A DNA stretch of 64,000 nt from Neptuniibacter halophilus (lineage in GTDB: Bacteria; Pseudomonadota; Gammaproteobacteria; Pseudomonadales; Balneatricaceae). The translations under genes and the position numbers were made by a program. Below are positions 20,788 through 30,264 of this stretch, in pieces (position 1 is the stretch's first letter; each line of letters starts with the position of its first letter). The stretch spans positions 1,674,001 to 1,738,000 of the forward strand of contig NZ_AP027292.1 in NCBI RefSeq assembly GCF_030295765.1, read 5' to 3'. Below the pieces are notes generated by a model. That model was given only the letters and a program-made list of their open reading frames with translations, ran no database searches and was not told the DNA's origin.

Positions 20788-22160
20788 TCAGAAGAATGTC
20801 AGGCCGACCTGGAACAGGCGCTCAACTTCGTTGATTCGGCGTTTGTCGACCAGGAACAGGATGACATGGTCACCGCTCTCTACAACCACATCGTCATGGG
20901 CGATCAGCACCTCATCGTTACGCACGATGGCGCCGATGGTGGTGCCCGGTGGCAGTTTGATCTCTTCAATGGTTCGGCCGACCACCTTGGAGGAGGATTT
21001 GTCGCCATGGGCCACCGCCTCCAGTGCTTCGGCTGCGCCGCGCAGTGAGTGAACCGCGACCACGTCGCCCCGGCGCACATGGGTCAGCAGCGCGCCGATG
21101 GTGGTTTGCTGGGGGAGATCGCAATGTCGATCGCCCCGCCCTGCACCAGATCGACGTAGGCCGGGTTGTTGATCAGGGTCATGACGGTACGGGCACCCTG
21201 ACGCTTGGCCAGCATCGAGGCCATGATATTGGCCTCATCATCATTGGTCAGGGCGCAGAAAACATCAGTGTCTTCGATATTTTCTTCGATCAGCAGCTCC
21301 CGGTCGGAAGCGCTTCCCTGCAGCACAATGGTGTTATCCAGTGTCCGGGCCAGGTAGTTACAGCGGCGAATATCACGCTCGATAATCTTCACCTGATAGT
21401 TGCTCTCGATAGATTCAGCGAGACGGGCGCCGATATTACCGCCGCCGGCAATGATGATCCGTTTATAAGGGTGATCAAGACGGCGCAGTTCACTCATTAC
21501 TGCGCGTATGTCGCGGCGGGCGGCGATGAAGAAAACCTCATCGTCCGCTTCGATAACCGTATCACCCTTTGGAATAATCGGGCTTCCACGGCGGAAAATG
21601 GCCGCTACACGGGTATCAACATTAGGCATGTGGGAGCGCAGATAAGAGATCTCACGACCTACCAGAGGGCCGCCGTAGTAGGCTTTTACCGCAACCAACT
21701 GGGCTTTAGCGTCTGCAAAATCGAGTACCTGCAGCGCGCCGGGATGCTGGATAAGGCGTTTGATGTGCTTGGTAACCAGCAGCTCCGGGCTGATCCGCAC
21801 ATCAATCGGAATGCCCTTTTCACCAAAGATTTTCTGGTTTTTATTCAGGTAGTCATGTTCCCGGACACGGGCGATTTTGGTCGGCGTATTAAACAGCGTC
21901 TGGCCGATCTGGCAGGCGATCATGTTCACTTCATCGGAGTTGGTGACCGCAATCAGCATGTCTGCATCCTGCGCACCGGCCTGATCGAGTACCGAAGGAT
22001 AGGAGGCTTTGCCCTCAATGGTGCGGATGTCGAGTCGATCCTGCAGTTCGCGGAGTCGGCCGGAGTCTGTGTCGACCACAGTGATGTCGTTATCTTCACG
22101 GGCCAGGTTTTCTGCGAGGGTGCCGCCAACCTGGCCTGCACCGAGAATAATGATCTTCAT
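20788..22160 (-). pseudogene. trkA: Trk system potassium transporter TrkA, frameshifted
   Basis: TrkA is the cytosolic RCK/KTN protein that binds nucleotides and gates TrkH. The first frame (22160 to 21084) encodes 358 residues with Rossmann motifs [14 protein letters not shown] and [14 protein letters not shown] and the first RCK_C domain. It runs out of frame at [11 protein letters not shown] and stops. The remaining 96+ residues (21078 to 20788) continue in another frame and form the second RCK_C domain. Adding one C to the C5 run (plus-strand GGGGG, 21111-21115) restores [20 protein letters not shown] and a normal ~457-residue protein. It is either a true frameshift or a homopolymer sequencing error. 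Confidence 0.9.
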
Positions 22161-22208
22161 GATCAGCCTTTTACAGTAACCGGAGGCGGTCGGTCAGGTC
22201 GATAGCAT

Positions 22209-23513
22209 TCAGGCCTGAGCAACTTTCTCCAGTAGCGCGTAGTAGAAACCATCATGGCCGTTTTCCTGAGGGAAAAGCTGCCGGCCATATTCTCTTTCAA
22301 TACCCCACTCCGCGTTGATAGGCAGGTGTCGGGCATCCTCTGTTTGTGTCATAAAGCGTTTGATAAGTCGCTCATTTTCCTGCGGGAAAATAGAACAGGT
22401 AGCATAAAGCAGTTTGCCGCCTGGTTTCAGCATTGCCCAGCAATTTTGCAGGATATCTGCCTGTAGCTGGGACAATTGATGAATATCTTCACCCTGGCGC
22501 AGGTATTTTATATCCGGGTTGCGACGAATAACACCGGTAGCGGAACAGGGAGCGTCCAGCAGGATTCGGTCATAGGCTTGTCCGTCCCACCATGTCTGGG
22601 TGGCGGCATCAGCGATATGCAGGTTGGCTTTAAGGCCGAGCCGGCTCAGGTTTTCGGTTATCCGCTCTGCTCGTTTCTCTTCAAGCTCAACCGCGTCTAC
22701 CTGACTCAGGCCTTTCCCGGCTTCAAGAATATGGCAGAGCTTGCCTCCGGGAGCCGCGCAGGCATCCAGTACCCGTTGGCCGGGTTGAAGGTCAAGGAGT
22801 CCGGCACTGAGCTGGGCCGCCTCATCCTGTACGCTGAAAGCACCGACACGGTAGCCCGGCAGTGTTTCGACATTCAGGGATTGTGACAGGCGGATACCCT
22901 GCGGGCTGAAACGGGTTGGCTCGGCCTCTGTTACCACATTCAGTTGTGTAAGATAGCTTTCCCGGTCGGTGCGCAGGGCGTTAATACGCAGGGTCAGTGG
23001 CGCCTGAAGATTGTTCGCGTTAATAATCTGCTGCCAGTGATCAGGCCAGTTATTTTGCAGCTTTGCGATCATCCATTCAGGATGATTAAAGCGGTAGCTG
23101 AGTTCCTGCTCCAGATCGGCTTCAATCGCCTCCCGTTCGCGCTGAAAGCGCCGTAAAAGGGCGTTAATGAGTTTTCCGGCCGGAGCCTTATCGAGTTTTT
23201 TACAGGCGTCTACGCTTTCGTTAATAGCTGCGTGGGACGGCACCCGGGTATGAATCAACTGGTACAAGCCGATCAGAGCGACGGCTTTAATATCGATATC
23301 CCGGTATTTAAAGGGATGATTCTGCAGCCGTTTAAGGATCGCATTGAGCTGCGGGTGGTAGCGCATGGTGCCGTAGCAGAGTTCCCGCAACAGGCCCCGG
23401 TCCTTCTCCGGGCAGCGTCGTTCCAGTGCCGCCATCTGGGTATTCAGGGAGCCCTTGTTTTTCAGTAGCGGGGTGAGTACCTGGCTGGCCAGGGCGCGAA
23501 CATTGGTTGTCAT
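22209..23513 (-). CDS. rsmB: 16S rRNA (cytosine(967)-C(5))-methyltransferase
   Basis: RsmB (Sun/Fmu) methylates C967 of 16S rRNA using S-adenosylmethionine. The 434-residue protein has an N-terminal NusB-like RNA-binding domain (about 1-140) and a C-terminal Rossmann methyltransferase. It shows DACAAPGGK (SAM binding), DAPCSATGVIRRNPDIK and YATCSIFPQEN, so both conserved cysteines are present. It starts 4 bp after the fmt stop and lies in the def-fmt-rsmB-trkA-trkH order found in many gammaproteobacteria. Confidence 0.97.
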   Translation of the reverse strand: MTTNVRALASQVLTPLLKNKGSLNTQMAALERRCPEKDRGLLRELCYGTMRYHPQLNAILKRLQNHPFKYRDIDIKAVALIGLYQLIHTRVPSHAAINESVDACKKLDKAPAGKLINALLRRFQREREAIEADLEQELSYRFNHPEWMIAKLQNNWPDHWQQIINANNLQAPLTLRINALRTDRESYLTQLNVVTEAEPTRFSPQGIRLSQSLNVETLPGYRVGAFSVQDEAAQLSAGLLDLQPGQRVLDACAAPGGKLCHILEAGKGLSQVDAVELEEKRAERITENLSRLGLKANLHIADAATQTWWDGQAYDRILLDAPCSATGVIRRNPDIKYLRQGEDIHQLSQLQADILQNCWAMLKPGGKLLYATCSIFPQENERLIKRFMTQTEDARHLPINAEWGIEREYGRQLFPQENGHDGFYYALLEKVAQA

Positions 23514-23517
23514 CGTC

Positions 23518-24462
23518 TTAGCCTAAACTCAGTCCTGGTGCGAACTGCTCCCGCTTGGAATTAAGTACAGCGGCTGCGTCCATTGGTTTTTTGCCGGGTA
23601 GTTGCAGTTGGGTAATCCGCAACGCGCCCTCCCCGCAGGCGACGATAATCGAGCGTTTGTCAGCCGGTAACAATTCGCCGGGTGTGCCCTGCTGCTGCAC
23701 TGGCTCGGCAGCCAGAAGCTTGACCGTCTCTTCGCCCAGCTTAAAGGTGACGGCAACTCTGGGGCTGAGTGCCCGGATCTTCAGATCGATCTCGCTGGCC
23801 GGGGCGTTCCAGTCAATCACGCCTTCCTGTTTATCCAGTTTGTGCGCGTAGGTAGCGAGGCTGTCGTCCTGAGCTTCGGCTCTGGCGCTGCCAAGCTGAA
23901 GCTGTTTCAGGGTGGTGATCAGTGCCTCTGCGCCGATTTCGGCCAGTCGGCTGAACAGGCTGGCTGCTGTATCGCTGGTGCTGACAGGCGTATAGACTTT
24001 ATGCAGCATGGCACCGGTGTCGAGGCCCTCATCCATCTGCATGATGGTGACGCCGGTTTCGGTATCGCCGGCGAGCATAGCCCGTTCTACCGGAGCAGCG
24101 CCACGCCAGCGGGGCAGCAGAGAGCCATGAACATTGATACAGCCCAGCCGGGGGGTATCCAATACCGCCTTGGGCAGGAGTATGCCATAGGCAACCACCA
24201 CCATAATGTCGGCTTCGAGGTTAGCAAGTACTTGCTGTTCGGCTTCGTCTTTCAGACTGTGTGGCTGGTGGACCGGGATGTCATGGGCCAGTGCCAGGTC
24301 TTTCACCGGGCGCGGAGCCAGTTGATTCTTGCGTTTGCCCTTCTTGTCCGGCTGGGTGTAGACCGCAATAACCTGATGCTCTGAATCCAGCAGTGCGCGC
24401 AGGCTTTCTGCGGCAAAATCAGGGGTGCCGGCAAAGACGATACGGAGTGGGCTGTCTGACAT
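23518..24462 (-). CDS. fmt: methionyl-tRNA formyltransferase
   Basis: Fmt formylates initiator Met-tRNA with 10-formyltetrahydrofolate. The 314-residue protein (E. coli 315) starts MSDSPLRIVFAGTPDFAAES. It contains the hydrolase-type core with NVHGSLLPRWRGAAPVERA and TGVTIMQMDEGLDTG. The ATG at 24462 has a GGAG 6 bp upstream; a longer in-frame start at 24501 lies inside the hairpin preceding the gene and is rejected. It is paired with def, which removes the formyl group. Confidence 0.97.
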   Translation of the reverse strand: MSDSPLRIVFAGTPDFAAESLRALLDSEHQVIAVYTQPDKKGKRKNQLAPRPVKDLALAHDIPVHQPHSLKDEAEQQVLANLEADIMVVVAYGILLPKAVLDTPRLGCINVHGSLLPRWRGAAPVERAMLAGDTETGVTIMQMDEGLDTGAMLHKVYTPVSTSDTAASLFSRLAEIGAEALITTLKQLQLGSARAEAQDDSLATYAHKLDKQEGVIDWNAPASEIDLKIRALSPRVAVTFKLGEETVKLLAAEPVQQQGTPGELLPADKRSIIVACGEGALRITQLQLPGKKPMDAAAVLNSKREQFAPGLSLG

Positions 24463-24469
24463 GGGTGTC

Positions 24470-24511
24470 TCCAAAATAAAACAGGCCTGCGGAGTAATCA
24501 CGCAGGCCTGT
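24470..24511 (-). terminator. hairpin between def and fmt (terminator or attenuator)
   Basis: A perfect 11-bp stem (24481-24491 with 24501-24511, 9-base loop) is followed on the minus strand by TTTTATTTT. It therefore looks like an intrinsic terminator placed between two genes usually co-transcribed. Eight bases downstream of the T-tract is the fmt start region. Confidence 0.7.
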
Positions 24512-24532
24512 GAACGCTCTTAAAACAGGCGA

Positions 24533-25048
24533 TCAGGCACGCTTTTCCTGCAGTTTATGGGCTTTTTCCAGTTTGCCCTTGATGCGGTTACGCTTGAGCA
24601 TGGACAGGTAATCAACAAACAGTTTGCCATTGAGGTGATCCAGTTCATGCTGGATGCAAACCGCGAGCAGGCCTTCGGCGACCATTTCATAGGCTTCGCC
24701 GTTGTAGTCGAGCGCTTTCAGGCGAATCTTCTGCGGTCGGCTGACGTCTTCGTAGAAGCCGGGAACAGAGAGGCAGCCTTCCTGATATTTCTCCTGCTCA
24801 TCATCCAGCACTTCAAATTCCGGGTTGATCAGGACCAGAGGTTCGTTCTGCTCTTCTGAAATATCGATAGTCACTACACGCTTGTGAATATTCACCTGTG
24901 TTGCTGCCAGGCCGATACCGGGTGCTGCGTACATTGTCTCGAACATATCGTCGATCTGATTACGCAGTTCGTCGGTCACCTCAGCGACAGGTTCGGCGAT
25001 GGTCCGTAAACGGGGATCGGGATACTCAAGGATGGTCAGTTTTGCCAT
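24533..25048 (-). CDS. def: peptide deformylase
   Basis: Def removes the N-formyl group from nascent proteins using a bound metal ion. The 171-residue protein has all three metal/catalytic motifs: [15 protein letters not shown] and HELDH (Cys plus two His bind the metal, Glu is catalytic). The motif alanine before VCIQHELDH is usual variation. It is the first gene of the leftward operon and is divergent from the lysM gene. A TATAAT on the minus strand in the 25.2-kb intergenic region could serve it. Confidence 0.97.
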   Translation of the reverse strand: MAKLTILEYPDPRLRTIAEPVAEVTDELRNQIDDMFETMYAAPGIGLAATQVNIHKRVVTIDISEEQNEPLVLINPEFEVLDDEQEKYQEGCLSVPGFYEDVSRPQKIRLKALDYNGEAYEMVAEGLLAVCIQHELDHLNGKLFVDYLSMLKRNRIKGKLEKAHKLQEKRA

Positions 25049-25309
25049 GATTAGTGTCTGTTTTAGCCGGTTACTGGGTGCGACTGCATGGGAATCAGGC
25101 GGTCAAACATGTTAAGTTAGACGCTGTCAGCGGGCACCATTAATTTTAGCTCGATAATTCCGGCTTATAGCCGAAAGATATAATCGAGAACAATAGCGAA
25201 AAATATTAATCTGCCTATTATACTGATTAGAACGCTCAATGCATTGTCGTTACTGTTTTCCTCCGCGCTTCCTGTGCGACGGTGGATCACGGTAATAAGG
25301 GAACTGGAC

Positions 25310-26338
25310 ATGAAAAAATTGTTATGCGGTTTGTTCGCCTTGATGATGGTCGTCATTACGCCTGTTCAGGCGGAAACGCGGAAGGATAATCTTCTCCTCC
25401 GGGACGATCACCCCGAAGAGTATGTAGTGGTGAAGGGAGATACGCTGTGGCATATCTCCGGACGATTCCTTCAGAGCCCCTGGAAGTGGCCTGAAGTCTG
25501 GGGAATCAACCCTCAGGTCGACAACCCCCATCTGATTTACCCGGGTGATGTCATCTACCTGACCTGGGTTGATGGCAAACCGCGTCTGGGTGTTCGTCGT
25601 GACAGCGGCATTTATCCGCGTGCCCGTGTCAGCCCTCTGGAAGATGCAATCCCTGCAATCCCGCTGCGTGACATCATCAGTTTCCTTAACGACAACCGGG
25701 TTCTCTCTGAAGATCTGCTGAAAGAGGCACCTTATGTTCTGGGTGGCCAGAGCGAGCGGATCATTGCCGGTGCCGGCGACCGTATCTACGCCCGCGGCAC
25801 TCTGCTTGAGGATCAGAAGCGTCAGGGCATTTACCGTGCCGCGAATGAATATGTCGATCCGGATACCGAAGAGTTTCTTGGCTATGAGATGCTGAAGATT
25901 GCGGAAGCTGACGTAGCGGCGAAAAGCGATGATGTGATTACGCTGGATGTTCGCAAATCAAATAAAGAGGTGCGGGTACTGGATCGGGTCGTGCCGACCG
26001 AAGAGGTCCGGATTGAGTCAGTCTTCTACCCTAAGGCTTCCCCTGAAGGGGTGACCGGCCAGGTGCTTTCGGTACTGGGTGGTGTGCGTGACGGAGGCCA
26101 GTTCAACGTGGTAGCGCTGAACCGCGGTAGCCGTGAAGGGCTGGAAACCGGGCATGTCTTTGCGATCTACCGCCGCGGCGAGGTGGTGAAGGATCCGGTA
26201 ACGAAAGAGCTGGTAACCCTGCCGCAGGAGCGATCCGGTGAGCTGATGATCTTTAAAGTGTTTGAGAAAGTCAGTTACGGTCTGATCATGCAGAGCCGGG
26301 ATGTGGTCTCTATCGGCGATGAGATACGCGAACCATAA
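25310..26338 (+). CDS. exported LysM-domain protein
   Basis: The 342-residue protein has an N-terminal signal peptide (MKKLLCGLFALMMVVITPVQA) and one LysM domain at about residues 38-88 (YVVVKGDTLWHISGRFL to IYPGDVIYL). LysM domains bind peptidoglycan. The long remainder is of unknown function. The ATG at 25310 has AAGGGA upstream. Proteins of this type are found between def and dprA in Pseudomonas and relatives, which agrees with its position 12 bp before dprA. A periplasmic cell-wall-binding role is inference. Confidence 0.88.
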   Translation: MKKLLCGLFALMMVVITPVQAETRKDNLLLRDDHPEEYVVVKGDTLWHISGRFLQSPWKWPEVWGINPQVDNPHLIYPGDVIYLTWVDGKPRLGVRRDSGIYPRARVSPLEDAIPAIPLRDIISFLNDNRVLSEDLLKEAPYVLGGQSERIIAGAGDRIYARGTLLEDQKRQGIYRAANEYVDPDTEEFLGYEMLKIAEADVAAKSDDVITLDVRKSNKEVRVLDRVVPTEEVRIESVFYPKASPEGVTGQVLSVLGGVRDGGQFNVVALNRGSREGLETGHVFAIYRRGEVVKDPVTKELVTLPQERSGELMIFKVFEKVSYGLIMQSRDVVSIGDEIREP

Positions 26339-26350
26339 GGAATAGCATCT

Positions 26351-27478
26351 ATGTCTGGCGATCCAAAGGAGTGGATCGCCGTTGCTGCCCTCCCCGGTCT
26401 GGGAGCGGCTTCTGTCAAACGTCTATGGGATCTGGGCTGGACGCCCGGCAGGTTGTTAGGCGGCTCAGAGCTCGACTGGCAACGGCTCGGTCTTAAATCC
26501 TCAACCATCAATGCCTTGCAGCAGTATCATGCAGGTGCTTCCCGAAGTCAGGTGGCTGCTCAAGTTAATCAGGCACTTACGTGGCTGGATAACACCGCTG
26601 ATGCATCCATACTCCCCCTGACCCACCCTGAATACCCCACTCTTCTGAAGCAGATTCATGATCCCCCCGTTATCCTGTTTGTCAGAGGTGGCCTGACAGC
26701 GTTATCACTGCCGCAGATTGCCATTGTCGGCAGCAGGAGCGCTTCTGCGGCTGGTTTGCGTCAGGCGGCGGAGTTTGCCCGTTATCTGGCCGAAAATGGG
26801 CTGAGCACCTGCTCAGGGCTTGCTTTGGGGATCGATGCTGCGGCTCATCAGGCCTGCGTGGCACAGCAGGCGCCGACCATCGCCGTACTGGGCACCGGCC
26901 TGGATCGTCCCTATCCGCAACGTAATCTGAAGCTGGCAGAACAGATTCTGGCAAATGGTGGATGCTGGGTGAGTGAGCTGTTTCCCGGTTCAGCGCCGCG
27001 GGCCGCTCATTTCCCGCGCCGTAACCGGATCATCAGCGGTATGAGTCTGGGGGTGCTGGTGGTCGAAGCCGCTCTCAGGAGCGGGTCTCTGATCACCGCC
27101 CGACAGGCAATGGAACAGGGACGGGAGGTATTTGCCATTCCCGGTTCAATTCACAACCCGCTGAGCAAAGGGTGTCATCAGTTACTCCGTGAAGGTGCGC
27201 TGCTGGTGGAGAGTGCCACCGACATCATTCAGCCGCTGGCACCGATGCTGGGATATCTGGCCGAAAACGTCACCGGGCCTGCGCCGGAGCCCGATATAAC
27301 AGCATCATTGACGCCAGCGCAGCAGGCAGTGCTGGCGTGGTTAGGTTATGAATCTCTGACACTGGATCAGCTAAGCACGAGTAGTGGGCTGGATGTGGAA
27401 GAGTTGAGTGTTTGCCTGACTGAACTGGAGTTGCTGGGGATTATCGCGCACGCCGGCGGCGTATATCAGCGTTGTTAA
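26351..27478 (+). CDS. dprA: DNA-processing protein DprA
   Basis: DprA/Smf binds incoming single-stranded DNA and loads RecA in natural transformation. It is conserved even in bacteria not known to be competent. The 375-residue protein has the Rossmann-like core with IVGSRSASAAGL, SGLALGIDAAAHQACV, TIAVLGTGLDRPYP and FPRRNRIISGMS, and a C-terminal winged-helix-like region from about residue 310. It follows the LysM gene closely and is probably co-transcribed. Confidence 0.96.
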   Translation: MSGDPKEWIAVAALPGLGAASVKRLWDLGWTPGRLLGGSELDWQRLGLKSSTINALQQYHAGASRSQVAAQVNQALTWLDNTADASILPLTHPEYPTLLKQIHDPPVILFVRGGLTALSLPQIAIVGSRSASAAGLRQAAEFARYLAENGLSTCSGLALGIDAAAHQACVAQQAPTIAVLGTGLDRPYPQRNLKLAEQILANGGCWVSELFPGSAPRAAHFPRRNRIISGMSLGVLVVEAALRSGSLITARQAMEQGREVFAIPGSIHNPLSKGCHQLLREGALLVESATDIIQPLAPMLGYLAENVTGPAPEPDITASLTPAQQAVLAWLGYESLTLDQLSTSSGLDVEELSVCLTELELLGIIAHAGGVYQRC

Positions 27479-27767
27479 AGCCGGCCTCAGCTCTATGGCG
27501 CATCTGACAGTGCGCCTCAACGACCTGTTCGAAGGTTCCCTAACACCCTGTTTCTATGGGTTTTGCGTATATAGCTATAGCCGAACAGGAGTTGAAAAAA
27601 AACGGTTGAACATTTAGTGTTCAGCCCCTCTTTAGGTAAACTTGCCGCGTTTTGGCAAGCGCCAGTCTGTTGTTTTCACCGGATAAAACGGTGGGGTTGA
27701 TCATTCGGCAGCAGGTCGGGCTAATTTTGATACTGGGCAACGCAATGTTGCAGGGAACCTTACAAAA

Positions 27768-28343
27768 GTGAATGTTAATCTGACTCCCGACTGGTGGCAT
27801 ATCAACCAGTCCGTTAGAGCGATACGCCGTGGTGGGGTGATCGCCTATCCTACTGAAGCTGTTTGGGGCCTGGGTTGCGATCCGTTTAATGAGGATGCGG
27901 TCTCTCATCTGCTTGCGATTAAGCGCCGTCCTATGCATAAAGGTCTGGTTCTGGTAGCCGCAGATTTACAGCAGATCGATTTCCTGCTTCAGGATCTGAG
28001 TGATGATGAATATACCAAAGTGACTGCTAACTGGCCGGGGCCTTATACCTGGATTTTACCCGATAAGCGCGGATTGATTCCGCACTGGATCAAGGGTAAG
28101 CATGATGCAGTGGCTGTGAGAGTGAGTGCTCACAAACAGGTGAAAAGGCTGACTGAAGCATACGGATCATTCATTGTTTCTACTTCAGCCAACCCGGCTG
28201 CACACGATCCGGCAAAGGATTCATTGAGAGTGAAGACTTACTTCGGAGAAAAGCTCGATTATCTTCTTCCCGGTGAGCTGGGAGATCTGGCTCAGCCGAC
28301 CCAGATTCGTGATTTAAAATCAGACCGGCTTGTCCGGGCCTGA
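27768..28343 (+). CDS. tsaC: threonylcarbamoyl-AMP synthase
   Basis: TsaC makes threonylcarbamoyl-AMP from threonine, bicarbonate and ATP for the t6A37 tRNA modification. The 191-residue YrdC-type protein contains AYPTEAVWGLGCDP, KRRPMHKGLVLV and STSANPAAHDPA. The start is a GTG at 27768; no in-frame ATG lies nearby and no strong ribosome site is visible. The 289-bp gap to dprA shows only a weak 6-bp hairpin (27607-27623). hemF follows after 21 bp. Confidence 0.93.
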   Translation: MNVNLTPDWWHINQSVRAIRRGGVIAYPTEAVWGLGCDPFNEDAVSHLLAIKRRPMHKGLVLVAADLQQIDFLLQDLSDDEYTKVTANWPGPYTWILPDKRGLIPHWIKGKHDAVAVRVSAHKQVKRLTEAYGSFIVSTSANPAAHDPAKDSLRVKTYFGEKLDYLLPGELGDLAQPTQIRDLKSDRLVRA

Positions 28344-28355
28344 AAATTTATGTGA

Positions 28356-29279
<924 letters not shown>

Positions 29280-29311
29280 CATTCTCAGGGCAAGGTAAAA
29301 AGGCAGGACAG

Positions 29312-30139
29312 ATGACAGATCGCTATGCCGTGTTTGGTAATCCGATTAAGCACTCTAAATCACCGCAAATTCATGCTTCGTTCGCCACTCAGACCGGGCA
29401 GGATCTGACCTATGAAGCGATCTGTGTACCCGAGGATCAGTTCGCAGGGTATGTGGATGAATTTCTTCAGGGTACCGGGCGCGGGCTGAATATTACCATC
29501 CCGTTTAAGCAGCAGGCCTGGGCTATGGCAGAGCAGCTCAGCCCACGGGCTAAGCTGGCTGGCGCGGTCAACACGCTGTACCGGAACCAGGCCGGAGAAC
29601 TCTGTGGTGATAATACCGACGGTATTGGCATGGTGCGGGATATTGTGCGTAATCACGGTGGTGAAATCCGTGGAAAGCGGGTGCTGATTCTGGGAGCGGG
29701 CGGCGCTGTGCGCGGTGTACTTCAGCCGGTGCTGGAACAACAACCCCTGAAACTGGTCATCGCTAACCGCACCGCCTCCAAAGCGGAGGAACTGGCACAG
29801 CTGGTTGCCGATCTCGGGGATGTGCAGGGCTGCGGTTTTGAAACATTGCAGGGGGAATGTTTCGATCTGGTGATCAATGGTACCGCTGCCAGCCTGCAGG
29901 GCGAAGTGCCTCCCCTGCCAGCGGGCATTCTGGCTGAAAATGCCTGGTGCTACGACATGATGTACTCGGCAGAGCCGACCGCATTCTGTCAGTGGGCGCA
30001 GCAGAATGGCGCTGTTAAAGCCCTCGACGGGCTGGGTATGCTGGTGGAGCAGGCGGCACAGTCGTTTCAGATCTGGCGCGGTGTTGAACCGGATTCCGGG
30101 GCTGTGATACGCGCCATCAGAGATTCATTAACTGTTTGA
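29312..30139 (+). CDS. aroE: shikimate dehydrogenase
   Basis: AroE reduces 3-dehydroshikimate to shikimate with NADPH. The 275-residue protein starts with the substrate motif FGNPIKHSKSPQIH and contains NITIPFKQ with the catalytic Lys and NTDGIGMVRD. The NADP-binding loop LILGAGGAVRGV is followed by NRTASKAEEL. The ATG follows GGCAGGAC closely. It is 32 bp after hemF. Confidence 0.97.
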   Translation: MTDRYAVFGNPIKHSKSPQIHASFATQTGQDLTYEAICVPEDQFAGYVDEFLQGTGRGLNITIPFKQQAWAMAEQLSPRAKLAGAVNTLYRNQAGELCGDNTDGIGMVRDIVRNHGGEIRGKRVLILGAGGAVRGVLQPVLEQQPLKLVIANRTASKAEELAQLVADLGDVQGCGFETLQGECFDLVINGTAASLQGEVPPLPAGILAENAWCYDMMYSAEPTAFCQWAQQNGAVKALDGLGMLVEQAAQSFQIWRGVEPDSGAVIRAIRDSLTV

Positions 30140-30165
30140 TTTTAAAACAGCTGTTCTTATTTTCA
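30132..30165 (+). terminator. weak terminator overlapping the aroE stop
   Basis: The stem CTGTTT / AAACAG (30132-30137 with 30145-30150) includes the aroE stop codon and is followed by a T-rich stretch. The stem is short, so the call is tentative. Confidence 0.35.
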
Positions 30166-30182
30166 GAAATCATTATGTCGGG

Positions 30183-30211
30183 TTGCATGCGCCGCCTGTG
30201 CGGCGTATAAC
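30183..30211 (+). promoter_or_regulatory. putative promoter with inverted repeat filling the spacer
   Basis: TTGCAT (30183-30188) and TATAAC (30206-30211) are separated by 17 bp, upstream of the Lon-family gene. The inverted repeat CGCCGC-CTGT-GCGGCG (30190-30205) fills almost the whole spacer, which could be a repressor operator. The -35 match is poor; both promoter and operator are inference. Confidence 0.45.
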
Positions 30212-30264
30212 GTTTCTAGGTACAGAGAAAATCTGCCTCTTTCAGTCTGCTGCGGGAGTACCCT

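Noticed and set aside
21024..22205. Long plus-strand frame (393 codons) opposite trkA
   Set aside because: It is antisense to clear TrkA Rossmann sequences and shows no family motif or ribosome site.
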